From assembly GCF_030317145.1 (NCBI RefSeq), contig NZ_JASZYE010000001.1:1550001-1614000 (forward strand): DNA of 64,000 nucleotides, given 5' to 3'. The DNA comes from Variovorax flavidus. Its GTDB lineage: Bacteria > Pseudomonadota > Gammaproteobacteria > Burkholderiales > Burkholderiaceae_C. The notes beneath the pieces are model-generated. The model worked only from the letters and a program-made list of their open reading frames with translations. It made no database searches and was not told the DNA's origin. The stretch's first letter is position 1, and each line of letters starts with the position of its first letter. Position numbers and translations under genes: made by a program. This document shows, piece after piece, positions 44,298 to 53,716 of the stretch.

Positions 44298-47200
44298 TCA
44301 GGCGAAGTCGAAGTTGGCCGCCACCACCGACGCGTTCGCAGTGAAGACGCCGATCAGCGTCAGCTCTCCCGCCGCGGTCTCCCCGCCTCCCGCCTGGACC
44401 CACTGCCAGAGCGAGAAGCTGTTGCCGTTGGTGTCGTTGACCACCAGCAATGCGTCTTCGCCGTTGGCGGCGGTGATTCCGAACTCGGCGTTGAATGCCG
44501 CCGACACCAGCGCCGCGTTGCCGAGGTTCGCCGTGGTGACGCCTTCGTTGTTGGCACCGGTGAGGAGCAAGGCCTCGGCGTCGCCGTTGCCCTGCCCGAC
44601 CGTGATCGTCACCGTGCCGGCGGCACCGTTCCCGGTCGCGAACAGGAAGTTGTCGTTGCTGTTGCCGTCGTCCCATGCCGTGTTGAGTGCGCCCGCGAAC
44701 TCGATCCGGTCGTCGCCCGCCGCGGTCGGCCCGTTGGCATCGAAGTTGGTGACGACGTCGCCGAACTCGTTGGCCGCGCTGAACCTGAAGATGTCCTGGA
44801 CGTTGTCGTTCGCTGCTCCCGAGTTGAGGTTGTCGGCGCCGACCCCGCCGATGATGAGGTCGCCTCCGGCCCCGCCGTTGATGGTGTCGTTGCCGTCCCC
44901 GCCGATGAGCGTGTTGGCGCCGGCGTTGCCCGTCAGCGTGTCGGCGCCCGCGCCGCCGGTCACGTTCAGGATGTTGGCGATCGATGTGAAGCCCGATGCG
45001 GTGCCTGCCAGCAGGTTGACATTGACTGCCGTCGCGGAGACGCCGTACGAGAGCGTGTCGGCATTGCCGCCGAGGTTGGCGGTGATGGACTCGACGCCAG
45101 TGACAGTGCCGCCTTCGAAGGACGTGATGGCGCCGTTGTAGACGACATCCAGGACATCGTTGTTCGCCGTGCCCGTGATGTTCAGCGTGTCGTTTCCGGC
45201 GCCACCGATGATGGTGTCGGCACCGCCCCCGATCGCGTAGTTGAAGGTGTCCGTACCGCCGCCACCGTTCAGGACATTCGCCGCGGCGCTGCCGGTGATC
45301 GTGTCACCGCCGGCACCGCCGGTGAAGTTCTCGATGGCGACCAGAACGTCGGAATTGGCCCCGTTGTTGCCCGAGCCGCCGACGATGATCGGCGCCGCGC
45401 CCCCCAGGTTCACCGTGAGCGCTGCCGTGTAGGCCGAGTAGTTGGCGGTGTCCGCATCGCCGCCGCCGTCGAGCGTGTCGCGCACGTTGTCGACCGTTGC
45501 GTTCAATGTGTCGCTGCCCGCCCCGCCACTCAGGAGGTTGACGATGCCGGCGGCGGCGGTTCCGCTGGCCGTGAGCGTGTCGCCGAAGGCGCTGCCCAGG
45601 AGGTTCTCGATGCTCGCGAGCGTATCGCTACCGGCCCCGACGGTCGCCTGCGCTCCGGCAATGGCCAGGGACACCGTGACACCCGCCGTCGCCGTGGCAT
45701 AGCTCGCCGTGTCGCTTCCACCGCCGCCCGTGAGTACGTTGTTCCCGGCATTGCCGGCGATGACGTTGGCCGCCGCGTTGCCGGTGCCGTTGATGTTGCC
45801 GGTGCCCAGCAGGGTCAGGTTCTCGACGTCCGCATCGGTGATCGTGTACGTGATGGTCGATTGCACGGTGTCGATGCCGCCGCCCGCGCCCTCCGCGACG
45901 GTGTCGGTCGCGCTGTCCACGAGGAAGGTGTCGTCGCCCGCGCCGCCGTTCATCGCATCGTTGCCGAGGCCGCCGTCCAGCGTGTCGTTTCCGTCGCCCC
46001 CGTTCAGCGCATCGTTGCCGATGCCGCCGACGAGCGTGTCGTTGTCGTCGCCGCCGTTGAGCTGGTCGTTGCCGTCACCACCATCCAGCGCATCCGCACC
46101 CAGGCCGCCATTGAGCGTGTCGTTGCCGCCCAACCCGCTCAGCGTGTCGGCGAGGTCGCCGCCACTGATGACGTTGTTGAGCGTGTTGCCGGTGCCGACG
46201 AACTGGTCGGCGTCGATGCCGGTGTACGTCAGGTTCTCCACGTTGGCGACGAGTTCGAGCGAATAGGCAGCCAGCTCGGTCTGGACCTCGTCCGTGCCGG
46301 CAGCTGCCGCCTCGACGACGACGTCGGCCACATCGTCGACGATGTAGGTGTCGTTGCCTCCCAGGCCGACCATCGTGTCGGCATCGAGGCCGCCGTCGAG
46401 CACGTCGCTGTCTCCGGCGCCGGACCCGCCCACCAGCAGGTCGTCGCCGGCCCCGCCGTTGAGGTTGTTGTCGCCGGTGCCGCCGAAGATCAGGTCATTG
46501 CCGATCCCGCCGGTGATCACGTCGTTCACGCCCTGCTCGCCGGCGATGAAGTTGTTGACCGTCGACGCGGACAGATCCCTGCCGCCTGCCGCGTCCACCC
46601 TGCTGACCAGATAGTCGTCCACGCCGAGCAGATAGCCTGCATAGCTGCCGTCGTTGAAGTTGATGCGCTCCACGCCGGTCTGCGCGTTCGCACCGGTGTA
46701 GTGGCCGTTGACGGTGACCGACTGCCCGTTGAAGCTCACGATCAGGCTGCCGTTGGCGGTGCCGGTGTTGTTGTCCTGCGCATTGAGGCTCGTGAACGCC
46801 GTGCCGGCCGCCTGGATCACGATCCGGTCGGCGGTGCCGCCGCTCGTCGCGTTGACCGGTTCGTTGATCGTGTCGTTGCCATCCGCCAGGCCGAACACAT
46901 AGGTGTCGTTGCCGAGGCCGCCGTTGAGCGTGTCGTTGCCGGTGCCGCCGACCAGCACATCATCGCCGGCGAGGCCGTTCAGGATGTCGTTGCCGCCCAG
47001 CCCCAGCAGCAGGTCGTTGCCGCCCGTGCCGGTGAGCGTGTCGTTGCCGTTGGTGCCGGTGACGATGCCGAGCGTGGCGTCGGCGAATTGCAGCCGCTCG
47101 ACGTTGCTCAGCGTGTCGGTTCCCTCGATCGGGTCCACGCCGATGTCCGTCACCGTGAGCCGCCCGTTGCTGTCGGTGCCGAACGCATAGTTGGCCAGCG

Positions 47201-50200
47201 GGCCCAGGTAGGCGACCGTGTCGATGTCGCCCGCCGTGTCATCCGTCCTGATCGTTCGGACGATCGCCAGCTGCCCGGGATTGATCTGCCCCGCGAACAT
47301 GCTGTTGACCAGCGTCTTCATGCTGTTGTGGAGCGCGATCGGGGTGCCGGTGTGTCCGGGGTCGTTGGCGGCGAAGACGCCGATCTGCACGTCGAGCCAC
47401 TTGTCGCCGTCGATGATGTCGTCGCCCCCGCGGCCCATGATCAGGTCGCTGCCGTCGCCGCCGAGGATGATGTCGCCGGCGATGTAGCTGGTGACGCCGG
47501 CGCCCAGCACGGCCTGCAGGCCGGCGATGCGGGCGATGCCGGCCGCGTCCAGTGCGCTGCCCGCGTAGCCCTCCGTGCCGCCCTGGGCAAACGGAAGGCG
47601 CTCTTCGGCGATCGTGTCGGCCCCGGTCAGGACGTCGTTGAATCGCGTGCCGGACAGGCCTTCGACCGATTCATAGCCGTCGAGCGTGCCGTTCTGCGGC
47701 GGATTCGGGTTCTCGTCGAACACGATGGCGCGGGTCAGGTCGGCATCGACGCCAAAGGTGTTGTCCTTGTAGGTCACCCAGTCCCAGCCGGACATGCCGG
47801 CCAGCTTGCCGCGACCGGGGCTGCCGACCATGATGTCGTCGCCGCCCTCGGCGATGAACTCGTCGAACCCGCCGTCGCCGAGGAACACGTCGTGACCCAC
47901 GATGCCGTCGCGCGCAAAGATCTCGTCGAAGCTGTCGCCGGGCGCGCCGTCGAAGGTGCCGGTCTCGATCCAGTCGTCGCCCTCGTTGCCGAGAATGCGC
48001 TCGGCATTCTTGCTGCCGAGGATGAAGTCATTGCCTTCGCCGGCGAAGACTTCCGAGCCCGCGTCGGTGCCCAGGACGATGAAGTCCTGCCCCTTGCCGC
48101 CCATGATCAGGTCCAGCCCCGGGCCACCATGAACGACGTCGTTGCCGTCGCCCGCCTTGATGTTGTCGTCGCCGCCGAGGTCCCGGACGATGTCGTCGCC
48201 CGCTCCGGCATTGATGATGTCGTTGCCGGCTCCGCCTTCGAGCGTGTCGTTGCCGCCGTCGCCGTGGATCGCGTCATCGCCTTCGCTCGCGATGATGATG
48301 TCGTTGCCCTCGGTGCCGCCGAGCACGACGTGCTGGTCGCCCGTGTAGCGCAGGTAGTTGGTGTCCGCTCCGACCGTCAGCGGATTGTTGCGGACCACCA
48401 GCGGCGTCAGGATGCCGCCGCCGGTCGGGTCAGCTTGCTCCAGATCGCCGTCGCCGTCGAGGTCGTTGTATTGCAGCAGCGGATTGACCTCGAGCGCCAG
48501 CCCAGGGGTGGAGAACACGTCCGACGGCAGGTGCGTCGCGTTCGTGTTGGTCATGATCATCTCGGCGAACGAGTTGTTCTCCATTTCGCCGAACAGGTGC
48601 AGGCCGTCCAGGCGCTGCAGGTAGTAGAAGCGGTCACCGTTCTGCAGGTTCTCCATCTGCTGCTCGAACACGAAATTGAAGGTCGAGCCGAGCATGCCGC
48701 CGAACGGAAGGATCTTCTCGGCGAGGCCGCCGATCCACAGGTCCACGTTGTCGAGGCCGGTGGTGGTCACGCCGTTGGGGCTGCTGGTCCAGGTGCCGGT
48801 TCCGTTGAGGAAGTCGACGGCATCCTCCGGCACCAGCAGTCCGCCGACCGAGGCGCCGGTGATGATCGTCAGCGCCGCGTCGCGCTTGCCCTCGATCGTG
48901 GTCTGTCCGGTGATCAGTTGATGCGTGCCGTAGGCCGCGATGAAGTTGATGATCGACGCCTCGTGCTTGAGGTTGCCGGCAAAGTCGACCCAGCTGTCGT
49001 AGGGCCTCAGTTCGGCGGCGTTGTTGGTCGCGTCGTAGAACTCGCGCCGGGCGGCGTTGAGCGATGGCACCCCCGTGTCGCGGCCCCGTGCCAGGTTGAT
49101 GGTCGCCAGGTCCAGCGGCAGTCCGAGCAGGTTGTTGCGCAGCGCGCTGGTCACGAACTCGTCGATCTCGTTGCCGACCTGCCGCGTCATGCCGCGGATG
49201 ATCGCGCCAGCGGCGACGTCGTCAGTGATCGCGTGCTCGGCATCGAACGCGACCGGGTTGAGGAAGCCCTGGATCAGCCCGATGTCCTGCGGGTTGAAGT
49301 TCGGATCGAAGCGATCGATCGACTCGGTCAGCATCGAGTGGCCGAAGCGGTACACCACATGCGCAAACTCCGCGACGATCGACGGATCGATCGTGACGTC
49401 GAAACCGTCCGGAACGACGAAGGGATTGATCTGCGGCTGGATCTTGCGCGCGAACTCCTCGAACACCAGATGCTGGTACTGCATCTCGGTGGTGAACTTG
49501 GCGGACTGGAACAGGCGCTCGCCATCCCAGACCAGTGAGCCGAGGTCCGCCGGCAGTGCCCCAACGTCTTCGAGCAGCCATTCGTTGAGGAAAGCCAGAT
49601 CCCCGCCGGCCGCGGTGGAGAGGATGACTTCCTTGTTGTGATCCACCATGCGGTTGTGCTCGGCATGGAAGACATGGTGGACGGCGGTCAGGCCGATGTT
49701 CTCGTTCACGCGGCCGTCGCCGGCGATGAAGTGGGCGTCGAGCAGTTCGTTGTCGTACTCGGTGTCGCCGTTGCCCGGGTTGCCCAGGCCGATGGTGATG
49801 TCGCCGTCGGCGATCTTGCCGATCGGGACGGCTTCGTGCGCGATGTCCGCCAGGAAGGCATGGCCGGTGCGCAGCGCGAGCGCCGTCGTCGGATTGACGG
49901 GGTTGAGGGGCGTGCCGGAGACGACGGTGTCGTCCGCCGTGTTCGGAATGCCGTCGGCGCCGATGCCCGTGATGACCTGCGCGAACCCGGTCACGGGGTC
50001 GGGAATGAAGTTGCCGTACTGGTCCGTCCGGAGCAAGGGCACGCTGCCCACGTCGAAGTCGGTCAGCTGGACGCCCAGGAGCAGCGCTTGCGTCTTGACC
50101 TCGCCCCAGGTCGCCATGCCGCCGTTGCCGCCTTCGATCAGCTTGCCGGTGGCGACCGGCTGGCCGTCCGCATTGAGCGTGTACTGGCGCAGGAACACCT

Positions 50201-51233
50201 GATGCGAGGAATGCGAGGTATAGGTCTGGTTCTGGTCGACGAAGGAGGTGGTGGTGTTCACCGGACCGACGTCGTCGGCCGTGCCCATGACACCGTCCGC
50301 TCCGGCGGAAACGGTGGCGCGCGTCAGCACCATGAAGTTGGTCGCGCTGCCGGGAACGTAGAGCGGGTCGTCCGGCTGCAGCGGAATGAAGACCGTGCCG
50401 CTGCCGCCCTTGTTGACGAGATCGAGCCCATGGTCGAAGAACTGGCCGAACAGCGTGAACCACGAGTTGAACGATGCCGAGAGGCCGACGTCCGGCGACA
50501 CGTTGGGCAGGCTGACGTTGTCTCCTTCCATCACGATGCCGAAGGGTTCCACGGCGGTGTCGCGAATCGCGCGGGCCTCTTCCAAGGCAGTGACCGTCAA
50601 CGCGTGGGCTGCATCCGCCGCGGTCGCGGCATCGAGTGCGGCCTGCTCTTCCACGCTCGGAGGCGTATTGGGATCGCCGTCACCGAGTTCCTCGGCCGCG
50701 GCGCGGGCGTTCTGCGCGACGACGCGAGCCTGGTACTCGGTATCGGAAGCCGGCTTGAAAGCCTGGTAGATCGCGGTGACGGCCGCGAGATCGGCCATGG
50801 CGTTGGCCGAGCCCGCACGATCCAGCGCGGTCAGGATCGCGGCCGGGTTGCCCAGGGTCTGGTCGACGAGCAGGTTGGAGATGGTGCGAACGCTCGGGTC
50901 GACGACGAACGAGCCCGGGTTGTTGGTCGGGTTGTAGTTCGGCGCCGTCGGCATGGCTGGCGCCGGGCCGGGTCCGTCGAAGTCCAGGGGCGTGCCCTCG
51001 GCGGGCCGGTACACCGGATCCATCAGCGACGGGAACTGTTGATCGGCCGCGCCCCACGTCTCGTGAAGCAGGTTGTTGTACGTGCCATCCACAGTCCGCA
51101 GGCCCCAGCTGACGTTGTACGCGGGCACGAGGCCCCCGGCCCCGAACAACGGCTGCCCCGCAGCATGGGCCTCCGAGATCTTGATCTGCGCGAGGATGAA
51201 CTCTAGGTCCGCTTGATTGACGGTAACTGGCAT
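44298..51233 (-). CDS. Giant secreted heme peroxidase with RTX (hemolysin-type calcium-binding) repeats
   Basis: A 2311-residue protein with no N-terminal signal peptide, consistent with type I secretion. Residues 1-970 form an animal-type heme peroxidase: the distal His268 in LFGQFFDHGLDL, the segment HHVFHAEHNRMVDHN, the proximal His632 in YRFGHSMLTE, and INLARGRDTGVPSLN. From about residue 970 to 2145 there are many RTX nonapeptides (GGxGNDxLx), interrupted by non-repeat blocks; they fold as calcium-binding beta-rolls outside the cell. The last 165 residues lack repeats and should carry the secretion signal. AGGAG before ATG 51233 sets the start. It resembles Pseudomonas PehA-type peroxidases. 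Likely roles are oxidative chemistry at the cell surface, adhesion or competition. Confidence 0.94.
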   Translation of the reverse strand: MPVTVNQADLEFILAQIKISEAHAAGQPLFGAGGLVPAYNVSWGLRTVDGTYNNLLHETWGAADQQFPSLMDPVYRPAEGTPLDFDGPGPAPAMPTAPNYNPTNNPGSFVVDPSVRTISNLLVDQTLGNPAAILTALDRAGSANAMADLAAVTAIYQAFKPASDTEYQARVVAQNARAAAEELGDGDPNTPPSVEEQAALDAATAADAAHALTVTALEEARAIRDTAVEPFGIVMEGDNVSLPNVSPDVGLSASFNSWFTLFGQFFDHGLDLVNKGGSGTVFIPLQPDDPLYVPGSATNFMVLTRATVSAGADGVMGTADDVGPVNTTTSFVDQNQTYTSHSSHQVFLRQYTLNADGQPVATGKLIEGGNGGMATWGEVKTQALLLGVQLTDFDVGSVPLLRTDQYGNFIPDPVTGFAQVITGIGADGIPNTADDTVVSGTPLNPVNPTTALALRTGHAFLADIAHEAVPIGKIADGDITIGLGNPGNGDTEYDNELLDAHFIAGDGRVNENIGLTAVHHVFHAEHNRMVDHNKEVILSTAAGGDLAFLNEWLLEDVGALPADLGSLVWDGERLFQSAKFTTEMQYQHLVFEEFARKIQPQINPFVVPDGFDVTIDPSIVAEFAHVVYRFGHSMLTESIDRFDPNFNPQDIGLIQGFLNPVAFDAEHAITDDVAAGAIIRGMTRQVGNEIDEFVTSALRNNLLGLPLDLATINLARGRDTGVPSLNAARREFYDATNNAAELRPYDSWVDFAGNLKHEASIINFIAAYGTHQLITGQTTIEGKRDAALTIITGASVGGLLVPEDAVDFLNGTGTWTSSPNGVTTTGLDNVDLWIGGLAEKILPFGGMLGSTFNFVFEQQMENLQNGDRFYYLQRLDGLHLFGEMENNSFAEMIMTNTNATHLPSDVFSTPGLALEVNPLLQYNDLDGDGDLEQADPTGGGILTPLVVRNNPLTVGADTNYLRYTGDQHVVLGGTEGNDIIIASEGDDAIHGDGGNDTLEGGAGNDIINAGAGDDIVRDLGGDDNIKAGDGNDVVHGGPGLDLIMGGKGQDFIVLGTDAGSEVFAGEGNDFILGSKNAERILGNEGDDWIETGTFDGAPGDSFDEIFARDGIVGHDVFLGDGGFDEFIAEGGDDIMVGSPGRGKLAGMSGWDWVTYKDNTFGVDADLTRAIVFDENPNPPQNGTLDGYESVEGLSGTRFNDVLTGADTIAEERLPFAQGGTEGYAGSALDAAGIARIAGLQAVLGAGVTSYIAGDIILGGDGSDLIMGRGGDDIIDGDKWLDVQIGVFAANDPGHTGTPIALHNSMKTLVNSMFAGQINPGQLAIVRTIRTDDTAGDIDTVAYLGPLANYAFGTDSNGRLTVTDIGVDPIEGTDTLSNVERLQFADATLGIVTGTNGNDTLTGTGGNDLLLGLGGNDILNGLAGDDVLVGGTGNDTLNGGLGNDTYVFGLADGNDTINEPVNATSGGTADRIVIQAAGTAFTSLNAQDNNTGTANGSLIVSFNGQSVTVNGHYTGANAQTGVERINFNDGSYAGYLLGVDDYLVSRVDAAGGRDLSASTVNNFIAGEQGVNDVITGGIGNDLIFGGTGDNNLNGGAGDDLLVGGSGAGDSDVLDGGLDADTMVGLGGNDTYIVDDVADVVVEAAAAGTDEVQTELAAYSLELVANVENLTYTGIDADQFVGTGNTLNNVISGGDLADTLSGLGGNDTLNGGLGADALDGGDGNDQLNGGDDNDTLVGGIGNDALNGGDGNDTLDGGLGNDAMNGGAGDDTFLVDSATDTVAEGAGGGIDTVQSTITYTITDADVENLTLLGTGNINGTGNAAANVIAGNAGNNVLTGGGGSDTASYATATAGVTVSLAIAGAQATVGAGSDTLASIENLLGSAFGDTLTASGTAAAGIVNLLSGGAGSDTLNATVDNVRDTLDGGGDADTANYSAYTAALTVNLGGAAPIIVGGSGNNGANSDVLVAIENFTGGAGGDTITGSAAANVLNGGGGTDTFNYAIGGGADTIIGGAGNDTLNITGTANNDVLDVVYNGAITSFEGGTVTGVESITANLGGNADTLSYGVSATAVNVNLLAGTASGFTSIANILNVTGGAGADTLTGNAGANTLIGGDGNDTINGGAGGDLIIGGVGADNLNSGAANDNVQDIFRFSAANEFGDVVTNFDANGPTAAGDDRIEFAGALNTAWDDGNSNDNFLFATGNGAAGTVTITVGQGNGDAEALLLTGANNEGVTTANLGNAALVSAAFNAEFGITAANGEDALLVVNDTNGNSFSLWQWVQAGGGETAAGELTLIGVFTANASVVAANFDFA

Positions 51234-51307
51234 GGCGCGTCTCCTCAGTGGTTGTTTCCGATGGTTCGAAAGCGTTACTTCCGCCACAGGGAGTCTTAGC
51301 TCGCACT

Positions 51308-51324
51308 CTTAAGATCTCCTTAAG
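51308..51324. promoter_or_regulatory. CTTAAG-N5-CTTAAG box in the RTX/TolC divergent promoter
   Basis: CTTAAG (51308-51313), atctc, CTTAAG (51319-51324). This is an exact match to the PmrA-box consensus (Y-TTAA-K, N5, Y-TTAA-K) known from enterobacteria. It lies 75 bases from the RTX start and 65 from the TolC start, suited to regulating both. A degenerate third copy, CTTAGC, is at 51295-51300. OmpR-family regulators encoded at 36.5 and 39.1 kb are the obvious candidates. Confidence 0.6.
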
Positions 51325-51388
51325 CCATAGGTGTTACATCCAGACAAACGGCTCGCAGCGTTTTCACAATTCCACGGAGAACGTCGTC

Positions 51389-52792
51389 ATGCGCCAGTCC
51401 CTGTCTCGCTGCCACCCCGCATCGACAACTGCGCCGTTGGCGCTGCTGCTGGCGTTCGCCGCGGCGCCGGCCGAGGGACAGAGCCTGGTCGAGCTCTACC
51501 AGTCGGCGCAGGCCCATGACGCCGTCTACCAAGGTGCACGCGCCCAGTACGCGGCCAGCGTGGCGAGGGCGGCGCAGGCGCGCGCGGGTGTGCTGCCGGC
51601 CGTCGGTCTGACGGCAGGCGCCTCCTTCACGGAGCAGGACCTGTCGACCGACAACAACAGCCTCACGCGCGGCTTCAATGCGCAGAACGCCGGCATCAAT
51701 GCGACCCAGCCCTTGTATCGGCCCGCCAACTGGGCCGCCTACCAGCAGGGCATGCGACAGGAAGAGATCGCCCGCGCGCAGCTGACGCTGGCCGAGCAGG
51801 ACCTCGTCGTGCGCGTGAGCCAGGCCTACTTCGATGTGCTCGCGAGCCAGGACAGCCTGGCGCTGGTGCGGGCGCAGAAGATCGGCGTCGCCGAGCAGCT
51901 CGCTTCTGCCAAGCGCAACTTCGAAGTCGGCACCTCGACCATCACCGACACGCGCGAGGCGCAGGCGCGCTTCGACCTCGTGGTGGCGCAGGAGATCGCC
52001 GCCGAGAACGACCTGCAGGTCAAGAAGATCATCCTCGACCAACTCGTCGGACAGGCCGGCAGCGTGCCGACGCCGCTCGCGGCCCCGGTCGTGCTGCCGG
52101 TGCTGGCGCCGCGCGACATGGATACCTGGCTCGCGCAGGCGGAGGCCGCTCATCCTGCCATCGTGCAGGCCGCCCTCGGGGTGGAGGTCGCGGCGCTCGA
52201 GGTGCGCAAGGCCGAGGCCGGGCACAAGCCCACGCTCGATGCGCAGCTGGGCTACAACGTCACGAACAACCCGCAGGGCACCACCACCAGCATCTCCACC
52301 GGCAAGGTGCGGGTGGCCGCCGCCAGCATCGGCGTGGTCTTCAACCTGCCGTTGTTCGCCGGTTTCGCGACCGAGAACCGCGTGAGGGAAACGCTGGCGC
52401 TCGAAGACCAGTCGCGCTCCTCGCTCGAGAACACGCGCCGCAGCGTCTCGGTCTCGACTCGCGCCGCCTACCTCGGGCTCGTGTCGGGCGCCAGCCAGGT
52501 GAAGGCGCTCGAAGCCGCGGAAGCGTCGAGCCAGGTGGCGCTGGACGCCAACCGCCTGGGCTACCAGGTCGGCGTGCGCATCAACATCGACGTCCTCAAT
52601 TCGCAGAGCCAGTTGTTCCAGACCAAGCGCGACCTGGCGCTGGCGCGCTACAACGTGCTGCTGGGCGACTTGCGCCTGCGCCAGGCGAACGGCACGCTGA
52701 CGGCCGACGCCCTGGCCGCGCTCAATGCCACGCTGGCGCTCGACGGCCGGCCGGCTGTCGACAGCACAGCGCCTGTCGCGCGTCCGCGCTGA
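51389..52792 (+). CDS. TolC-family outer-membrane channel
   Basis: A 467-residue outer-membrane efflux/secretion protein. A signal peptide of about 30 residues (through ALLLAFAAAPAEG) is followed by two tandem repeats of the TolC fold, each with long alpha-helical tunnel segments (for example QLASAKRNFEVGTSTITDTREAQARF and SSQVALDANRLGYQVGVRINIDVLN, the conserved L-x-VG-T/R motif). GGAG seven bases before ATG 51389 sets the start; an upstream in-frame start at 51248 would place the signal peptide internally. It completes the type I system on the opposite strand. Convergent with the SDR gene. Confidence 0.94.
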   Translation: MRQSLSRCHPASTTAPLALLLAFAAAPAEGQSLVELYQSAQAHDAVYQGARAQYAASVARAAQARAGVLPAVGLTAGASFTEQDLSTDNNSLTRGFNAQNAGINATQPLYRPANWAAYQQGMRQEEIARAQLTLAEQDLVVRVSQAYFDVLASQDSLALVRAQKIGVAEQLASAKRNFEVGTSTITDTREAQARFDLVVAQEIAAENDLQVKKIILDQLVGQAGSVPTPLAAPVVLPVLAPRDMDTWLAQAEAAHPAIVQAALGVEVAALEVRKAEAGHKPTLDAQLGYNVTNNPQGTTTSISTGKVRVAAASIGVVFNLPLFAGFATENRVRETLALEDQSRSSLENTRRSVSVSTRAAYLGLVSGASQVKALEAAEASSQVALDANRLGYQVGVRINIDVLNSQSQLFQTKRDLALARYNVLLGDLRLRQANGTLTADALAALNATLALDGRPAVDSTAPVARPR

Positions 52793-52816
52793 GCCGACGC
52801 ACGAAGAGACAGGTTT

Positions 52817-53599
52817 TCAAAGTGCGAAGCCGTCGTCGGCGGCGATGACCGCGCCGTTGACGAAATGGCTCTGCCCGCTCGCGAGCAGCACGATCAGCCC
52901 ATCGAGGTCTTCGGGCTTGCCGACCCGCTTGCGCGGCAGCATGCCCACCAGCTTCTGGCCGCCGTCGGTGACCCAGTGTTCCTCGTTGAGTTCGGTCGCG
53001 ATGTAGCCCGGGCACAGGGCGTTGACGTTGATGCCGAAGCGTCCCCACTCCAGTGCCATCGCCTTGGTCATCTGCACCACCGCCGCCTTGCTCATGCAAT
53101 AGACGCCGATCTGCGGCAGCACCTTGAGCGCCGCCACCGATGCGATGTTGATGATGCGACCGCCGATGTAGGTGCCCGGCGCCGCACCCTTGGCACGCGC
53201 CAGCATGCGCTTGCCCACCGCCTGCGCGACGAAGAAGGTGCCCTTGACGTTGGTGTCGAAGATGAAGTCGTAGTCCTCGCCGGACACCTCCTGCAGGCGC
53301 TGCGTGGTGCTCACGCCCGAGTTGTTGACCAGGATGTCGATCGGACCGACCTCGGTCTCGGCGCGCGCCACTGCGGCGTTGATGCTGTCGATGTCGGTCA
53401 CATCGAGTTCCACCACGTGGGCATCGCCGCCCTCGCCCTCGATGCGTGCGCGCAGTTCCTTGAGCTTGTCGGTGCTGCGGCTGGCCAGCACCACCGCGGC
53501 GCCGGCACGGGCCAGGGTCTTGGCGAACTGGGCGCCGAGGCCGCTCGATGCGCCGGTGACGAACGCCACCCGGCCTGAAAGATCGATGCTGTAAGCCAT
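52817..53599 (-). CDS. SDR family oxidoreductase
   Basis: A 260-residue NAD(P)-dependent dehydrogenase. The dinucleotide motif is VTGASSGLG (about residues 14-22), then NNSG, the catalytic Ser in NIAS, and Tyr167-Lys171 in YCMSK. The insertion ARAKGAAPGTYIGGR around residue 140 lengthens the loop before the catalytic serine. Such enzymes commonly reduce 3-oxoacyl or 3-hydroxyacyl compounds; FabG-like or hydroxyacyl-CoA activity is possible, but the substrate cannot be named. It is divergent from the ETF-QO gene, with a 117-base gap. Confidence 0.92.
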   Translation of the reverse strand: MAYSIDLSGRVAFVTGASSGLGAQFAKTLARAGAAVVLASRSTDKLKELRARIEGEGGDAHVVELDVTDIDSINAAVARAETEVGPIDILVNNSGVSTTQRLQEVSGEDYDFIFDTNVKGTFFVAQAVGKRMLARAKGAAPGTYIGGRIINIASVAALKVLPQIGVYCMSKAAVVQMTKAMALEWGRFGINVNALCPGYIATELNEEHWVTDGGQKLVGMLPRKRVGKPEDLDGLIVLLASGQSHFVNGAVIAADDGFAL

Positions 53600-53716
53600 G
53601 GAGAAGTCCTGTTGGAGTCGCCTATGCGACGACCCGGAACGCATGCAACCGACGCATAAAATGACCCGGCCCACCGCGGTGCTTCGCACCCTCAAATCAT
53701 TATCGACGAGACCCAC

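Noticed and set aside
44800..48320. Regularly spaced repeats that might be a CRISPR or satellite array
   Set aside because: The period (27 bases) and frame match RTX nonapeptides in a coding gene; the sequence between units is not unique spacer DNA.
43320..49538. A 2072-codon open frame on the plus strand across the secretion operon
   Set aside because: It is antisense to the RTX gene and exporter; GC-rich repeats of Gly/Asp codons leave the opposite frame free of stops. It has no family features, while the minus-strand proteins are fully recognisable.
51234..51287. Eighteen-residue N-terminal extension of the RTX peroxidase
   Set aside because: The upstream start has no ribosome-binding site, lies within the shared promoter and the segment is basic and atypical; AGGAG precedes ATG 51233.
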